This document shows positions 13,562 through 22,649 of a DNA stretch of 64,000 bases, piece by piece. Origin of the DNA: Streptomyces sp. P3. GTDB taxonomy: Bacteria > Actinomycetota > Actinomycetes > Streptomycetales > Streptomycetaceae. Below the pieces are notes generated by a model. That model was not told the origin of the DNA, did not search any database, and saw only the letters and a program-made list of their open reading frames with translations. Within the stretch, counting starts at the first letter, position 1. The number at the start of each line of letters is the position of its first letter. The position numbers and the translations under genes were made by a program. The stretch is taken from positions 5,518,001-5,582,000 of the forward strand of contig NZ_CP028369.1 of the NCBI RefSeq assembly GCF_003032475.1, written 5' to 3'.

Positions 13562-14592
13562 AGGCTCTGGTGTACGTCACCGCCGGCAAAGTGGAACTGC
13601 GCGAGGTACCCGAACCCGGTTTGGTTCACGCTCACGACGTGAAGGTCCGGATGTACGGCACGGGCGTCTGCGGCAGTGATCTCAAGATCGTTCAGGGTAA
13701 GTACGCCATCGGGCAGGAGGGCACGATTCTCGGCCACGAGGGCGTGGGCACCGTCACAGAGGTCGGCCCGGCCGTCGCCGGCCTCAAGGCCGGCGACCGG
13801 GTCGTGATCAACCCGACCCAGTCCTGCGGGCTGTGCCCTGCGTGCAGGGTCGGCCATTACTGCTACTGCGAACGCTTTGAGGACCACCAGGTCGGTTACT
13901 CGCTCCCGGGAACGTTCGCCGACTACTACGTCGGACACGAGCGGTACCTCTACCGGATACCCGACTCCATGAGTTGGCGGACAGCGAGTCTCATCGAACC
14001 TCTGGGCTGTTCGCTCAACGGGCTGGTGAAGGCTCAGGTCACGGCGGGAGACTCGGTCCTCGTCCTTGGCAGTGGGCCGATCGGACTGCTCTGCCAGAGC
14101 ATCAGCATGAAACTCGCCCGCCTGACGGTCGCCACAGACCTCAGCCCGTTCCGGCGCGAGTTCGCCCGCACCATCAGCGACCACGTCGTCTCTCCCGACG
14201 AGCTGACACCGTCGCTGCTCCGCGAGGTCAACGGCGGCCGCCGCTTCGACATCGTGATCGACGCCGTGGGCAATCAGATCGAGACCGCTCTGTCCTACGT
14301 GGCGAAGGGCGGGAGGGTGGTCCCGTTGGGTTGCGACGACAGCTACACGGCCGCGGTGAAGCCGGTGGATCTGATCGACAACGGCATCAGCATCGTGGGG
14401 GCCGTACCCCTGCACGACGCCATCGGACCAGCGATGGAATTCGCGCGTCGACTGCCGGAACTTGAGCGAATGGTCACCACGGAGGTTCCTCTCGAACACT
14501 TCATGGAAGCGTTCGAGGCGGCCACGGGCGTGGACTCCGCCACGGGCGAGCCTCGCCCTCTCACCACTGTGAAGGCGCTTCTCCTCTCTTGA
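13558..14592 (+). CDS. Zinc-dependent medium-chain dehydrogenase (sugar/polyol type)
   Basis: The 344-residue protein begins MKALVY and carries the catalytic-zinc region GVCGSDLK and GHEGVGTV, the structural-zinc cysteines of CGLCPACRVGHYCYC, and a Rossmann loop VLVLGSGPIGLL. These are hallmarks of sorbitol/threonine/inosamine-type dehydrogenases that interconvert a secondary alcohol and ketone using NAD(P). The start overlaps the aminotransferase stop by four bases, and AGAAGGA precedes it. Pairing with an aminotransferase and a phosphatase recalls azasugar (GabT1-GutB1) and aminocyclitol (NeoA-type) pathways. The substrate itself is not visible in the sequence. Confidence 0.85.
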   Translation: MKALVYVTAGKVELREVPEPGLVHAHDVKVRMYGTGVCGSDLKIVQGKYAIGQEGTILGHEGVGTVTEVGPAVAGLKAGDRVVINPTQSCGLCPACRVGHYCYCERFEDHQVGYSLPGTFADYYVGHERYLYRIPDSMSWRTASLIEPLGCSLNGLVKAQVTAGDSVLVLGSGPIGLLCQSISMKLARLTVATDLSPFRREFARTISDHVVSPDELTPSLLREVNGGRRFDIVIDAVGNQIETALSYVAKGGRVVPLGCDDSYTAAVKPVDLIDNGISIVGAVPLHDAIGPAMEFARRLPELERMVTTEVPLEHFMEAFEAATGVDSATGEPRPLTTVKALLLS

Positions 14593-14656
14593 CCGACGCC
14601 CGGCGCTCTGCCCTCGCGCGGCGGAGCGCATCCGGGCTTCCCAGAACGGACCCCTC

Positions 14657-15925
14657 GTGAGATCCATCCTGCTGAAGGACCTGCCTCCGAACGCCAGGTA
14701 CTGCGTCCTTCTCGAACCGTTGTGGGCGCTGACCGGGACGGTCGTGCTCTACTACGCCACGCTCTACATGAAGTCCGTCGGACTGAGCAATCTCTCCATC
14801 GGTGTCATCCTGTCAGCGAACCTCTACGCCGCCTTTCTCTTCCAGATCATCGCCGGAGCCGTGACCGACCGGCTGGGGCGCAGGACGACATCCCTCGTGT
14901 TCGACCTGATCGGCTGGGCGCTGCCCATGGCGCTCTGGGCGATCGCGACGAACTTCTGGATCTTCCTGATCGCCGCTCTGTTCAACGCCTGCGCAAGCAT
15001 CGTCAACACCTCCTTCAACCTCCTCGCCACCGAGGACACTCCGGAGGAGGGCCAGCCCCGTGTCTTCGCCGCGATAAAGCTGATTGCCATGGGTGCTGGG
15101 CTTCTTACCCCGATCGCCGGTGCCCTCATGGGGCAGTACGGCGTGGTCTCCACCCTGCGGGTCATCTACGGCGTCGGCGCGGTCATGATGTTCGTCCTCT
15201 TCGTCTGGCGTCACCGCCTGGTCCACGAGACGGTCGCGGGCAAGGCCGCCATGAAGCGGCGCGGTTCCACCGGCATGGCCCGCAGTGTCGCCACGAACCT
15301 ACGGCTGTTCTGGCAGTTGTCACGACAGCGCCGGATGTGGCCTCTCGTCGGTCTGTACATCGCCACCAGCCTGGCAGTGACGATCAACGTCTTCCAGGTC
15401 GTCTACCTGGCGGACAACCTCGGGATCGGCGCCGACACCATCTCCTGGATCCCGGCGCTGACCGCAGCCGTGGCACTGGTCTGCTTCCTGCTGTTGCTGC
15501 CCCGGCTGCGGGGACGCTCCGTCGTGAACACCGCCCGAACGGCCCTCGCGCTGAGCGCTGCGGGTTGGCTGCTGTTCCTGCTGGTGCCGAGGCATGGAGT
15601 CTTCCTGCTGATGCTGAGCAGCACGCTGATCGCCGCCGGCGTGTTCCTCACGGAGTCCTATCGCGACACCATCATCGTGGGGACACTCGATGACAGGAAC
15701 CGGGCCGCGATGTTCAGCGCCCTGCAGAGCGTGACCGCCATGATGGCGATTCCCTCCGGCTATGTCGCGGCACTTCTGTACGACACGCAGCCCCGGCTGC
15801 TCTTCGTCGTCATCTTCCTGCTGTACACGGTCGGAGCGATCTTCGCCTGGATGCTGCGGCCCGCGTCCGCGCCTTGTGACGACGTCGATCCCATCACACC
15901 GGAGGCGACGTGGTCAGAGGCCTGA
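14657..15925 (+). CDS. MFS transporter, probable product exporter
   Basis: The 422-residue membrane protein has about 12 hydrophobic helices. The MFS loop 2-3 signature reads AVTDRLGRR near residues 70-78, and a long basic central loop lies at about 190-220. The start is GTG 14657. Its 3' end overlaps the HAD phosphatase gene by 16 bases. In a cassette of biosynthetic enzymes such a protein usually exports the end product or gives self-resistance; this is inferred from context only. Confidence 0.85.
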   Translation: MRSILLKDLPPNARYCVLLEPLWALTGTVVLYYATLYMKSVGLSNLSIGVILSANLYAAFLFQIIAGAVTDRLGRRTTSLVFDLIGWALPMALWAIATNFWIFLIAALFNACASIVNTSFNLLATEDTPEEGQPRVFAAIKLIAMGAGLLTPIAGALMGQYGVVSTLRVIYGVGAVMMFVLFVWRHRLVHETVAGKAAMKRRGSTGMARSVATNLRLFWQLSRQRRMWPLVGLYIATSLAVTINVFQVVYLADNLGIGADTISWIPALTAAVALVCFLLLLPRLRGRSVVNTARTALALSAAGWLLFLLVPRHGVFLLMLSSTLIAAGVFLTESYRDTIIVGTLDDRNRAAMFSALQSVTAMMAIPSGYVAALLYDTQPRLLFVVIFLLYTVGAIFAWMLRPASAPCDDVDPITPEATWSEA

Positions 15926-16560
15926 TCCTCGACTTCGACGGGTTGATCGCCGACAGCGAGTCGATCTGGCACCACGTCCTCAGCAGCATGTACTCCGGAC
16001 ACGGCGCTGTACTGTCCCAGGACGACTGGCTCAGAGGGGTCGGTGCCACTCTGGCGGAGTTCGACCCGTTCGAGGAGCTTGCGGCACTCGTCGGGGATCC
16101 CGCGCTGCGGGACTCCTTCGAGGCGGACGGCGAGTCGATGTTCCGCGAGCTGATGGAGGAGTCCGTTCCGCTGCCGGGTGTGATCGAACTGCTCGACCAA
16201 GCGGCGGCACACGGTCTCCGATGCGCGGTCGCTTCCAGCTCGGGCCGCGAGTCCGTCGTACCCTATCTGCGCCAGTTCGGGATCCTCGATCGCTTCGCCC
16301 ATGTGGTCACACGCGACGCCGTGCCGAACGCGAAGCCCGCTCCCGATCTTTTTCTGGAGGCGTTGTCGCGCCTCCGGTTGAGCCCCCATGAGGCACTCGC
16401 TTTCGAGGATTCCCTGCCAGGGTTGAAAGCCGCCCGAGCCGCCGGTCTGCGTTGCATCGTCGTAGCTGGCCCCAACGCCGGCGACGTCGACTTCAGTGGC
16501 AGCCATCTCCGGATCACCACCTTGCAGGGCTTTGAACTGTCCTGTGAGATCTCGGCTTGA
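15910..16560 (+). CDS. HAD-family sugar-phosphate phosphatase / phosphoglucomutase-like
   Basis: The 216-residue protein has an intact HAD active site: motif I LILDFDGLIADSE, motif II VASSSGRES, the lysine of NAKPAPDLFLEAL and motif IV EDSLPGLKAA. The four-helix cap is that of the beta-phosphoglucomutase/2-deoxyglucose-6-phosphate phosphatase branch. It would remove phosphate from a sugar or aminosugar intermediate. The start is GTG 15910, with GGAGG just upstream inside the MFS gene. It closes the cassette. Unlike the HAD-like protein at 1125-1751, every catalytic residue is present. Confidence 0.88.
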   Translation: MVRGLILDFDGLIADSESIWHHVLSSMYSGHGAVLSQDDWLRGVGATLAEFDPFEELAALVGDPALRDSFEADGESMFRELMEESVPLPGVIELLDQAAAHGLRCAVASSSGRESVVPYLRQFGILDRFAHVVTRDAVPNAKPAPDLFLEALSRLRLSPHEALAFEDSLPGLKAARAAGLRCIVVAGPNAGDVDFSGSHLRITTLQGFELSCEISA

Positions 16561-16929
16561 CGACCCGCGGAGCCGCAACGACCCCGGCCGGGGGTGGTGA
16601 TCGCACGTCGGAGGCTGCCGCAGTGGCCCGCGAGGGCGATATCGCACTGTCCCCGACCGGGCCCGTAAGCGCCCCTCCCTGGTCGGCCTCGATGGTGCCC
16701 GCCTCGCCGCCCGGGTGTTCCTGAATCCGCTCGTCCGCGAGGCGTCGGCCATGCCCGGCTTCGCTGATCGCGAGGGTGCGCGGCCGGTCATCTGCCCCTC
16801 GGCGTCAGCGTGTCGCTGTTCTGCCATCCATTGGAGAACAGGATGCGCGTGCCCCTTGTGTCTGTACGGGAGTCGTAGCGCGAAGTCGCGCCGGGTGAAT
16901 TTCTCGATTGCGGGAGTTTGCGCGGACTC
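16561..16929. other. Intergenic region after the cassette
   Basis: No gene is supported here. CCCCGGCCGGGG at 16582-16593, 21 bases after the stop, could form a short hairpin that helps end the operon transcript. The remaining frames have shadow-like composition. Confidence 0.4.
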
Positions 16930-16987
16930 TTGACGTCTCAGCTTCGAGTGCGTAGATATGTCTGCGCAGTCATGACAGCGCAGACAT
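16930..16987 (+). promoter_or_regulatory. Promoter and LacI-type operator of the second regulator gene
   Basis: TTGACG (16930-16935) and TAGATA (16953-16958) are separated by 17 bases. The perfect inverted repeat ATGTCTGCGC / GCGCAGACAT (16958-16967 and 16978-16987, 10-base spacer) starts at the -10 box. The layout copies that of the promoter at 2937-2993, but the half-site sequence differs, suggesting two paralogous regulators with separate operators. Confidence 0.7.
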
Positions 16988-17029
16988 GCGAGACGGGCGT
17001 TGCCGACTGCCGGAGATCAGGAGACACCC

Positions 17030-18103
17030 ATGGCACGACTGGCAAGTCGCAGCGCAGGTACCGCACCTCGCAGCGTCGACGTGGCGCGCGTGGCGGGTGT
17101 CTCACAGAAGACGGTGTCCCGGGTCATGAACGGGGAACAGTACGTCTCCGGTGAGGTGCGCCGGCGCGTTCTCGAAGCCGCCGAAGGGCTCGGATACCGG
17201 CTGAACCATGCCGCCCGGGCCCTGGCCTCCGGACGGACCCGGTCCATCGGCGTGGTGACGCTCGGAACCGCTCTGTACGGTCCGGCCTCGCTGCTGATGG
17301 GAGTCGAGCGTGCCGTCCGCGACACCGGCTACGCGCTCCGTGTGGTCAACACGGTGGAGGGTGACGCCGCGGGTATCGCCGGCGCCGTCGACTCGCTCCT
17401 CGATCAGGGTGTGGACGGCATCGTCATCTCCGAGCCGATAGACGAGGAGGGGGGCGAGGACCTCACCGCCCGCCTGGACGTGCCGGTCCTTGTCCTCGGC
17501 GCACCGCCGCCGTTCGCTGTTCATCGAGTGGTGACCGCGGGGCTGGTCTCGCACCGGCTGGCAGCGGCCCTCACCGAGCACCTGCTCCAGCTGGGGCACG
17601 TGACTGTCCACCACCTGGCCGGTCCGCAACGCTGGTATGCCGCCCGGGACCGCCTCGAGGGATGGCGGGCGACGCTGGCCGCGCACGGCAGACGCGAACC
17701 GCCTGCCCTGGTGGGCGACTGGTCCGCCGCATCGGGATACCGGGCGGGCCGCGGGCTGGTCGACGCCGACGACGTCACGGCGGTCTTCGCCGCAAACGAC
17801 GACATGGCCATCGGTCTGATCCGCGGGCTGCTGGAATCCGGTCGGCGCGTACCGCAGGACGTCAGTGTCGTCGGCCTCGACGACATTCCGGTGGCCGCCT
17901 ACGTCTCGCCTCCTCTGACAACGGTGCGCCAGCCGTTCGACGCGACGGCGCAGGACGGCATCAGGCGTCTGGTCCACGCCATCGAGAACCCTGACGAGAA
18001 CCCGATCGCCGTGCACGACCCACCGGTCGACCTCGTCGTGCGTGCCTCGACGGCGCCCCCGCCGAACCGGACGACCCCGGACGGTCCGCCCATCAGGGCC
18101 TGA
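17030..18103 (+). CDS. LacI-family transcriptional regulator, paralogue of the first
   Basis: The 357-residue protein has a helix-turn-helix at about residues 15-34 (SVDVARVAGVSQKTVSRVMN), a LacI hinge (HAARALASGRTRS), and a sugar-sensing domain ending VGLDDIPVAAYVSPPLTTVRQP. ATG 17030 was chosen because CAGGAGACACCC precedes it; an upstream TTG at 17000 adds ten unconserved residues. It is clearly related to the regulator at 1826-2890 along its whole length. It probably controls itself and the binding-protein gene 392 bases downstream. The second helix differs slightly (SQK versus SRK), consistent with a different operator. Confidence 0.9.
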   Translation: MARLASRSAGTAPRSVDVARVAGVSQKTVSRVMNGEQYVSGEVRRRVLEAAEGLGYRLNHAARALASGRTRSIGVVTLGTALYGPASLLMGVERAVRDTGYALRVVNTVEGDAAGIAGAVDSLLDQGVDGIVISEPIDEEGGEDLTARLDVPVLVLGAPPPFAVHRVVTAGLVSHRLAAALTEHLLQLGHVTVHHLAGPQRWYAARDRLEGWRATLAAHGRREPPALVGDWSAASGYRAGRGLVDADDVTAVFAANDDMAIGLIRGLLESGRRVPQDVSVVGLDDIPVAAYVSPPLTTVRQPFDATAQDGIRRLVHAIENPDENPIAVHDPPVDLVVRASTAPPPNRTTPDGPPIRA

Positions 18104-18495
18104 CACCGCTCCGACCCCGCTCCCGGTCACCCGGGGCAGACCGGCCCATCCACAGCTCGTCGCCCGCGGTCACCCTCACCTGCTCCACCACTCGCACCTG
18201 GGCGAGCGAGCCGATCCATCTGCAATCCGGTCTCGCAGCGCCCGTCACCAGGGGCGAGGCCTGGGCGCCTCTCTTCGGTCCGATCGCCGCCCGGGCCCTC
18301 CGCCCCTCTCATGCCTTCACTCGCGTGAGCCCTTCGCCGGTCGAGGACCTTGACGGGCACGGGCGCCGGACCCGCGAAGAACCCCTCGCCTCCGGCCGGC
18401 CGCACCCCGCCTCTCACGCCGGTCATCCGCTGGCATCGCCCACGGCGCGCCGCCGACCGGTGCGCACCCATTCCCTACGCTCTGCGGAGTTCACC
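18104..18495. other. Intergenic region before the orphan binding-protein gene
   Basis: No gene is supported in these 392 bases. TTGACG at 18350-18355 resembles a -35 box, but no good -10 follows at normal spacing. No copy of the ATGTCTGCGC palindrome was seen here, so the binding-protein gene may depend on readthrough from the regulator promoter or on an unrecognised site. Confidence 0.4.
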
Positions 18496-19887
18496 ATGTC
18501 CAGATTCTTCACCGACGTCTCCTCAACCTCCCTGAACAGACGTGGCTTCCTCGCCGCGACCGGCGCTCTTACCCTCGCCACCACGCTGTCCGCCTGCGGC
18601 GGCACAGGCGGATCGGACGGCGCCGCCGCGTCCGACCCGGTCAGCCAGGCCGACATCGACAAGGCGATGAAGACGCCCACCGAGCTGACGTTCTGGACGT
18701 GGGTTCCGAACATCGACAAGGAGATCGCGCTCTTCCAGCAGAAGTACCCGGCCATCAAGGTCAAGGCCGTCAACGCCGGCCAGGGCGTGGCCCACTACGC
18801 GAAGCTGCGCACCGCGCTCAAGGCCGGCAGCGGCGCCCCCGACGCCGTGCAGGTCGAGTACCAGGCGATCCCGACGTTCACGATCACGAACAGCCTGCTG
18901 AACCTGAGCCCCTACGGCGCCGCCGCGCTCAAGGACACATTCGTCGACTGGACCTGGGGGCAGGTCAGCGGACCGCACGGCGAGGTCTGGGCGATCCCCC
19001 AGGACACCGGTCCGATGGGCTTGCTGTACCGCAAGGACATCTTCGACAAGCACGACATCAAGGTGCCCACGACCTGGGACGAGTTCGCCGCCGCGGCGCG
19101 CAAGCTCCACAAGGCCGACCCTGACGTCTATATGACCAACCTGGCGGCGAACGAGGCCGCGGCCTGGCACGGTCTGCTGTGGCAGGCGGGTGCCAAGCCC
19201 TATGCGACGTCCGGGGAGGGCGAGGTCAGCATCAACGTCGACGGCTCCCTGTCCCGGATGCTCGGGGACTTCTGGGGCGGCCTCGCGGAGGAAGGCGTCA
19301 TCGGGACCGAGCCCGACTTCGCCGACTCCTGGTACGCCGCGCTCAACAAGGGCAAGTACGCCACCTGGATCACGGCCGCCTGGGGCCCGGCGTTCCTGTC
19401 GGGGTCGGCCAAGTCCACGGCCGGTCGGTGGCGGGCCGCGCCCCTGCCGCGGTGGGACTCCGCCGAGCCGAGTTCGGGCAACTGGGGCGGCTCGACGACC
19501 GCGGTCGTCAGGACCAGCAAGAACCCGATCGCGGCGGCGTTGTTCGCCCAGTTCCTCAACGGCGACCCCGCGAGCGCGAAGATGTTCGCCACCGAGCAGT
19601 TCTTCTTCCCGGCGACCAAGGCGCTGCTCGCGGACACCGATTTCTTGAGCAGCGCTCCGTCCTTCTACGGCGGTCAGAGGGTCAACCAGGTGTTCGCCGA
19701 CGTCAGCTCCACGGTGAACTCCACGTTCAAGTGGCCGCCGTTCCTCGACCAGGCCGCCACGGACTGGACCGAGACGGTCGGCAAGTCCCTCGCCGACCGT
19801 ACCAACACCTCCCGGGCGCTGGGCACCTGGCAGACGCGGCTCACCACGTACGCCAAGAAGCAGGGCTTCACGGTCCACACGTCCTGA
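18496..19887 (+). CDS. Sugar-binding lipoprotein without partner permeases
   Basis: The 463-residue family 1 solute-binding protein has a Tat motif (N-R-R-G-F-L near residues 14-19) and the lipobox LSAC. The mature segment begins with the usual LTFWTWVPNIDKEIALFQ and contains IPQDTGPMGLLYRKD and WGGSTTAVV. ATG 18496 follows GCGGAG. It should bind a sugar outside the cell, but no intact permease follows: the downstream sequence holds a permease start and then unrelated debris. It either works with permeases encoded elsewhere or is a relic. It is not close in sequence to the binding protein at 3387-4697. Confidence 0.9.
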   Translation: MSRFFTDVSSTSLNRRGFLAATGALTLATTLSACGGTGGSDGAAASDPVSQADIDKAMKTPTELTFWTWVPNIDKEIALFQQKYPAIKVKAVNAGQGVAHYAKLRTALKAGSGAPDAVQVEYQAIPTFTITNSLLNLSPYGAAALKDTFVDWTWGQVSGPHGEVWAIPQDTGPMGLLYRKDIFDKHDIKVPTTWDEFAAAARKLHKADPDVYMTNLAANEAAAWHGLLWQAGAKPYATSGEGEVSINVDGSLSRMLGDFWGGLAEEGVIGTEPDFADSWYAALNKGKYATWITAAWGPAFLSGSAKSTAGRWRAAPLPRWDSAEPSSGNWGGSTTAVVRTSKNPIAAALFAQFLNGDPASAKMFATEQFFFPATKALLADTDFLSSAPSFYGGQRVNQVFADVSSTVNSTFKWPPFLDQAATDWTETVGKSLADRTNTSRALGTWQTRLTTYAKKQGFTVHTS

Positions 19888-19964
19888 CGGTGTGCGGGGC
19901 CCGCGCTCCGGCGTGGGCCCGCCCCCTCACCCGCCGGCACGGTCATCCTCGGAACGGGCTGACG

Positions 19965-20030
19965 ATGACTGCCGCAACCGCGGCCTCCCCCAAGGGGCGG
20001 CACCGAGCAGGGCCGCCCCGCCGCGTCGAT
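19965..20030 (+). pseudogene. 5' stub of an ABC transporter permease gene
   Basis: An ATG 77 bases after the binding-protein stop, with GGAAC upstream, opens a short basic N-terminus (MTAATAASPKGRHRAGPPRR) like that of the first permease of sugar importers. Similarity stops at about 20030, where the sequence becomes transaldolase debris on the other strand. The frame closes at 20126 without a membrane helix. I read this as the remains of a permease gene cut by a deletion. Confidence 0.4.
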
Positions 20031-20215
20031 GGCCCGGTCGGCGTACTTATCCGGGTGGACGAAGATCGTGTCGCGGTCCTGCTTGCCCCGCAGGTGTCCC
20101 TTGGACGGCGGTGGCCGTGCTCGTAGGCGATGCGGGCGTTGGCGATGGCGGCGCGTCCACGCAGCGTGGCCGACCTCGATCGAGACCCGCCCGTCCACAC
20201 CCCCGCCGATCCGTC
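20030..20215 (-). pseudogene. Transaldolase gene remnants
   Basis: On the minus strand one frame reads GGVDGRVSIEV (about 20172-20204), the conserved strand of bacterial transaldolases (usually GRVSIEVDPRLA). A neighbouring frame reads TLRGRAAIANARIAYE (about 20115-20165), the conserved late segment of the same enzyme. In an intact gene these are well over 100 residues apart; here they are adjacent and in different frames. A further unassigned stretch, DTIFVHPDKYADRAID, follows. The gene is deleted and frameshifted. Bases 20216-20461 hold nothing recognisable. Confidence 0.6.
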
Positions 20216-20461
20216 GGCAGGCGAGCGCTTTCGCCGCCGCAAGCAGTCGGGTTCCGATGTCAGGCAGTGCCGTCAGACCGGGCCCCTGCCGGTATCTGCC
20301 CCGTGCCGCTGGCGGAGCTGTCCTCGTACGAACTCACCGCTACCAGGGCCGTTGGGGCGTGCGGACGCGTCCTGAGTGCGGGAGGCCCGGGATCACCGTC
20401 CGCCCTCCGACCGCTCCCTCATCGACGTCCGGTTGTCGGACCACACGGAAGGGCGGTGGGG

Positions 20462-21244
20462 CTACGGGCGCTGCGGATCCTGTGGCAGCCCGGCGATCAG
20501 GGCTCCCCGGTGCAGCACGTCCCGCAGCATCGCGGGGGTCAGGGTCCGGGTGGACATGTTGCGCCGGCTGGGGTGGTATCCGCCGATCAGATGCATCCGC
20601 CGTTCACCGGTCGCGTCGGTGAGGAGGGCTTCGGCGCCGTGTCCGAAGGCCGGGCGAGGGCGGGGCAGCTGCCAGCCCGCGCTCGTGAGCACGGGCAGCA
20701 GTGCCTGCCAGGCGAAGCCGCCGAGCACCACGATGGCCCGCAGGGTCGGTAGCAGGAGTTCCAGTTCTCGGGCCAGCCACGGGCGGCAGGTGTCGCGCTC
20801 GGTGGTGGTGGGCCGGTTGTCGGGCGGTGCGCAGTGCACCGGCATCGTGATCCGCACCCCGTGCAGTTCCAGCCCGTCGCCCCGGTGGGTGGCGGTCGGC
20901 TGAGAGGCCAGCCCGATGTCGTAGAGGGCGGCGTACAGAGCGTCGCCGGACGGGTCACCGGTGAAGATCCGTCCGGTGCGGTTGCCTCCGTGCGCGGCCG
21001 GAGCCAGACCGACGATGGCCAGGGGTGCGTCCGGCGGGCCGAAGCCGGGCACGGGACGTGCCCAGTACTCCCATTCCTGAAACGCCCTGCGCTTGACCCT
21101 GGCGGCTTCCTCCCGCCAGGCCACCAGCCGGGGGCACGCCCGGCAGGTGGCCACCGCCGCGTCCAGTTCGCTCGGGGAGCCCACCAGGGGAGCCGTCCGA
21201 GCGGGAAAATCGTGTGATTCGGGCAGGAGACGTCTGCTGGGCAC
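20462..21244 (-). CDS. Uracil-DNA glycosylase, family 4/5 type (UdgB-like)
   Basis: The 260-residue protein has motif A as IVGLAPAAHGGNRTGRIFTG, the four-cysteine/iron-sulfur type N-terminal region with CRACPRL, and motif B HPSRRNMSTRTL. These mark the superfamily that excises uracil and other deaminated bases from DNA. The motif A sequence GLAPAAHG (rather than GEAPG) fits family 5. The start is GTG 21244, with GAGGAG upstream. It is transcribed away from the DUF488 gene and is probably a housekeeping repair gene. Confidence 0.88.
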   Translation of the reverse strand: MPSRRLLPESHDFPARTAPLVGSPSELDAAVATCRACPRLVAWREEAARVKRRAFQEWEYWARPVPGFGPPDAPLAIVGLAPAAHGGNRTGRIFTGDPSGDALYAALYDIGLASQPTATHRGDGLELHGVRITMPVHCAPPDNRPTTTERDTCRPWLARELELLLPTLRAIVVLGGFAWQALLPVLTSAGWQLPRPRPAFGHGAEALLTDATGERRMHLIGGYHPSRRNMSTRTLTPAMLRDVLHRGALIAGLPQDPQRP

Positions 21245-21458
21245 ATCCGGCTCCTCGTCACGTCAATACGCCGAAACGGACTCCGTAGCTCTGCGCTCGG
21301 ACGGCGATCGTCATGGGTGACCCGACGGGATCCCGACGGGTTCGCAGGACCTGTCCCCGATAAAGTGGACGAGTCGGAACCATCCGCTCCGCAGTAGGGC
21401 ACGGACCTGTCCACCCGATCAAGGCCGGGGCGGTCGACCGATCTGGAAGGGCACCATC

Positions 21459-21815
21459 ATGGCCGAACGGATCACCTGTCGCAGAGTCTACGAGGAGACC
21501 GCGCCTCAGGACGGCAAGCGCGTGCTGGTCGACCGGGTCTGGCCCCGGGGCATGCGCAAGGAGGACGCGCATCTGGACGAGTGGCTGCGTGACGTCGCCC
21601 CCTCCAGCGAACTGCGCAAGTGGTACGGCCACGAGCCCGGCCGCTTCGCCGAGTTCCGCCACCGCTACCTGGCGGAGTTGCGCGACGCCGGGCACCGCGA
21701 GGCCGCCGAACATCTGCGTGACCTGGCCGCACACGACAAGATCATGCTGCTGACCGCCACCAAGGACGTGGACCACAGCCAGGCCGCTGTCCTCGCCGAG
21801 TGGCTGGCCGAGTAA
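21459..21815 (+). CDS. DUF488 family protein
   Basis: The 118-residue protein has the DUF488 signature: RVLVDRVWPRGMRKED near residues 21-36, WLRDVAPSSELRKWYGH and a final LLTATKDVDHSQA. The family is small, soluble, widely conserved and without an established reaction. ATG 21459 follows GGAAGG. Next comes the STAS gene in the same direction, 164 bases away. Confidence 0.85.
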   Translation: MAERITCRRVYEETAPQDGKRVLVDRVWPRGMRKEDAHLDEWLRDVAPSSELRKWYGHEPGRFAEFRHRYLAELRDAGHREAAEHLRDLAAHDKIMLLTATKDVDHSQAAVLAEWLAE

Positions 21816-21979
21816 GACCCGGTGATCGGCACATGAGGAACCGGCAGTGGCGGTGGTCGTCGTTCACGCGCACTCGCCCTTGCCCAGGCTGCGATCGGCC
21901 CTGCCCGGCCGACGCCGCCGCATCGTGTCGGCCTCGTGCCGGCATGGTGCGCCGCCCGCAGACGTGAAGAGGGAAGGCA

Positions 21980-22384
21980 ATGCGAACGAACATCATCCGG
22001 CGCGAGAGCATGATGGTGAGCTATGACGTGGTCAACGACTGGAGCGTGGTCGAGGTCGACGGTGACGTGGACACCCACACCGCCCCCATGATCCGGGAAG
22101 GAGTGATCAAGCTCCTCGACGAGGGTCACCGTCACTTCGTCCTGGACCTGGGCTTCGTCCCTTTCATGGACTCGATGGGGCTGGGCGTGATCGTGGCGAT
22201 CACCAAACGCATCCGTGAACACGAAGGCTCGCTGCGTATCGCGTCCGTCTCCAGCCGGATACTCAGGCTCTTCGACCTCAGCGGCATGCGCGAGAGCTAC
22301 GACATCTACCCCTCAACAGCGGAAGCGACGCAGTCCACTCCCTCACCCGGAAGCCTGAAACACTGGCCCCACCCGTCGAGCTGA
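21980..22384 (+). CDS. STAS-domain anti-sigma-factor antagonist
   Basis: The 134-residue protein is a single STAS domain of the SpoIIAA/BldG/RsbV type. The phosphorylatable serine lies in FMDSMGLGV at about residues 64-72, preceded by the strand VLDLGFVPF. In its unphosphorylated form it would bind an anti-sigma kinase and free a sigma factor. ATG 21980 has GGGAAGG upstream; an ATG ten codons later is an alternative. The C-terminal 25 residues are unconserved. The GAF-PP2C phosphatase at 26986-28296 belongs to the family that dephosphorylates such proteins, but a link is not shown. Confidence 0.88.
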   Translation: MRTNIIRRESMMVSYDVVNDWSVVEVDGDVDTHTAPMIREGVIKLLDEGHRHFVLDLGFVPFMDSMGLGVIVAITKRIREHEGSLRIASVSSRILRLFDLSGMRESYDIYPSTAEATQSTPSPGSLKHWPHPSS

Positions 22385-22649
22385 GGGACGATCACGACCT
22401 GTCGTCGCTGCCCGCCCTGAGCGACACCCAGGGCTGTTGCTCGGTAGACGATTGCCGTGGGGAGGTGGGCGTGCCGTCCGGATCCAGGCCCAAGGGCCGA
22501 TGTTCTCGACGCATACGTACGTCCTCGTTCATGTCCCCCGGGTTGCCAGGGTCGGCAGCCTCCCGGTGGAGGGACGCCGCACCCTCCCGATTTCCAGCCG
22601 CCGCCCGGATATAGGCAAGGCTGAATCGCCGTCCAGCCATGATGCCCTC

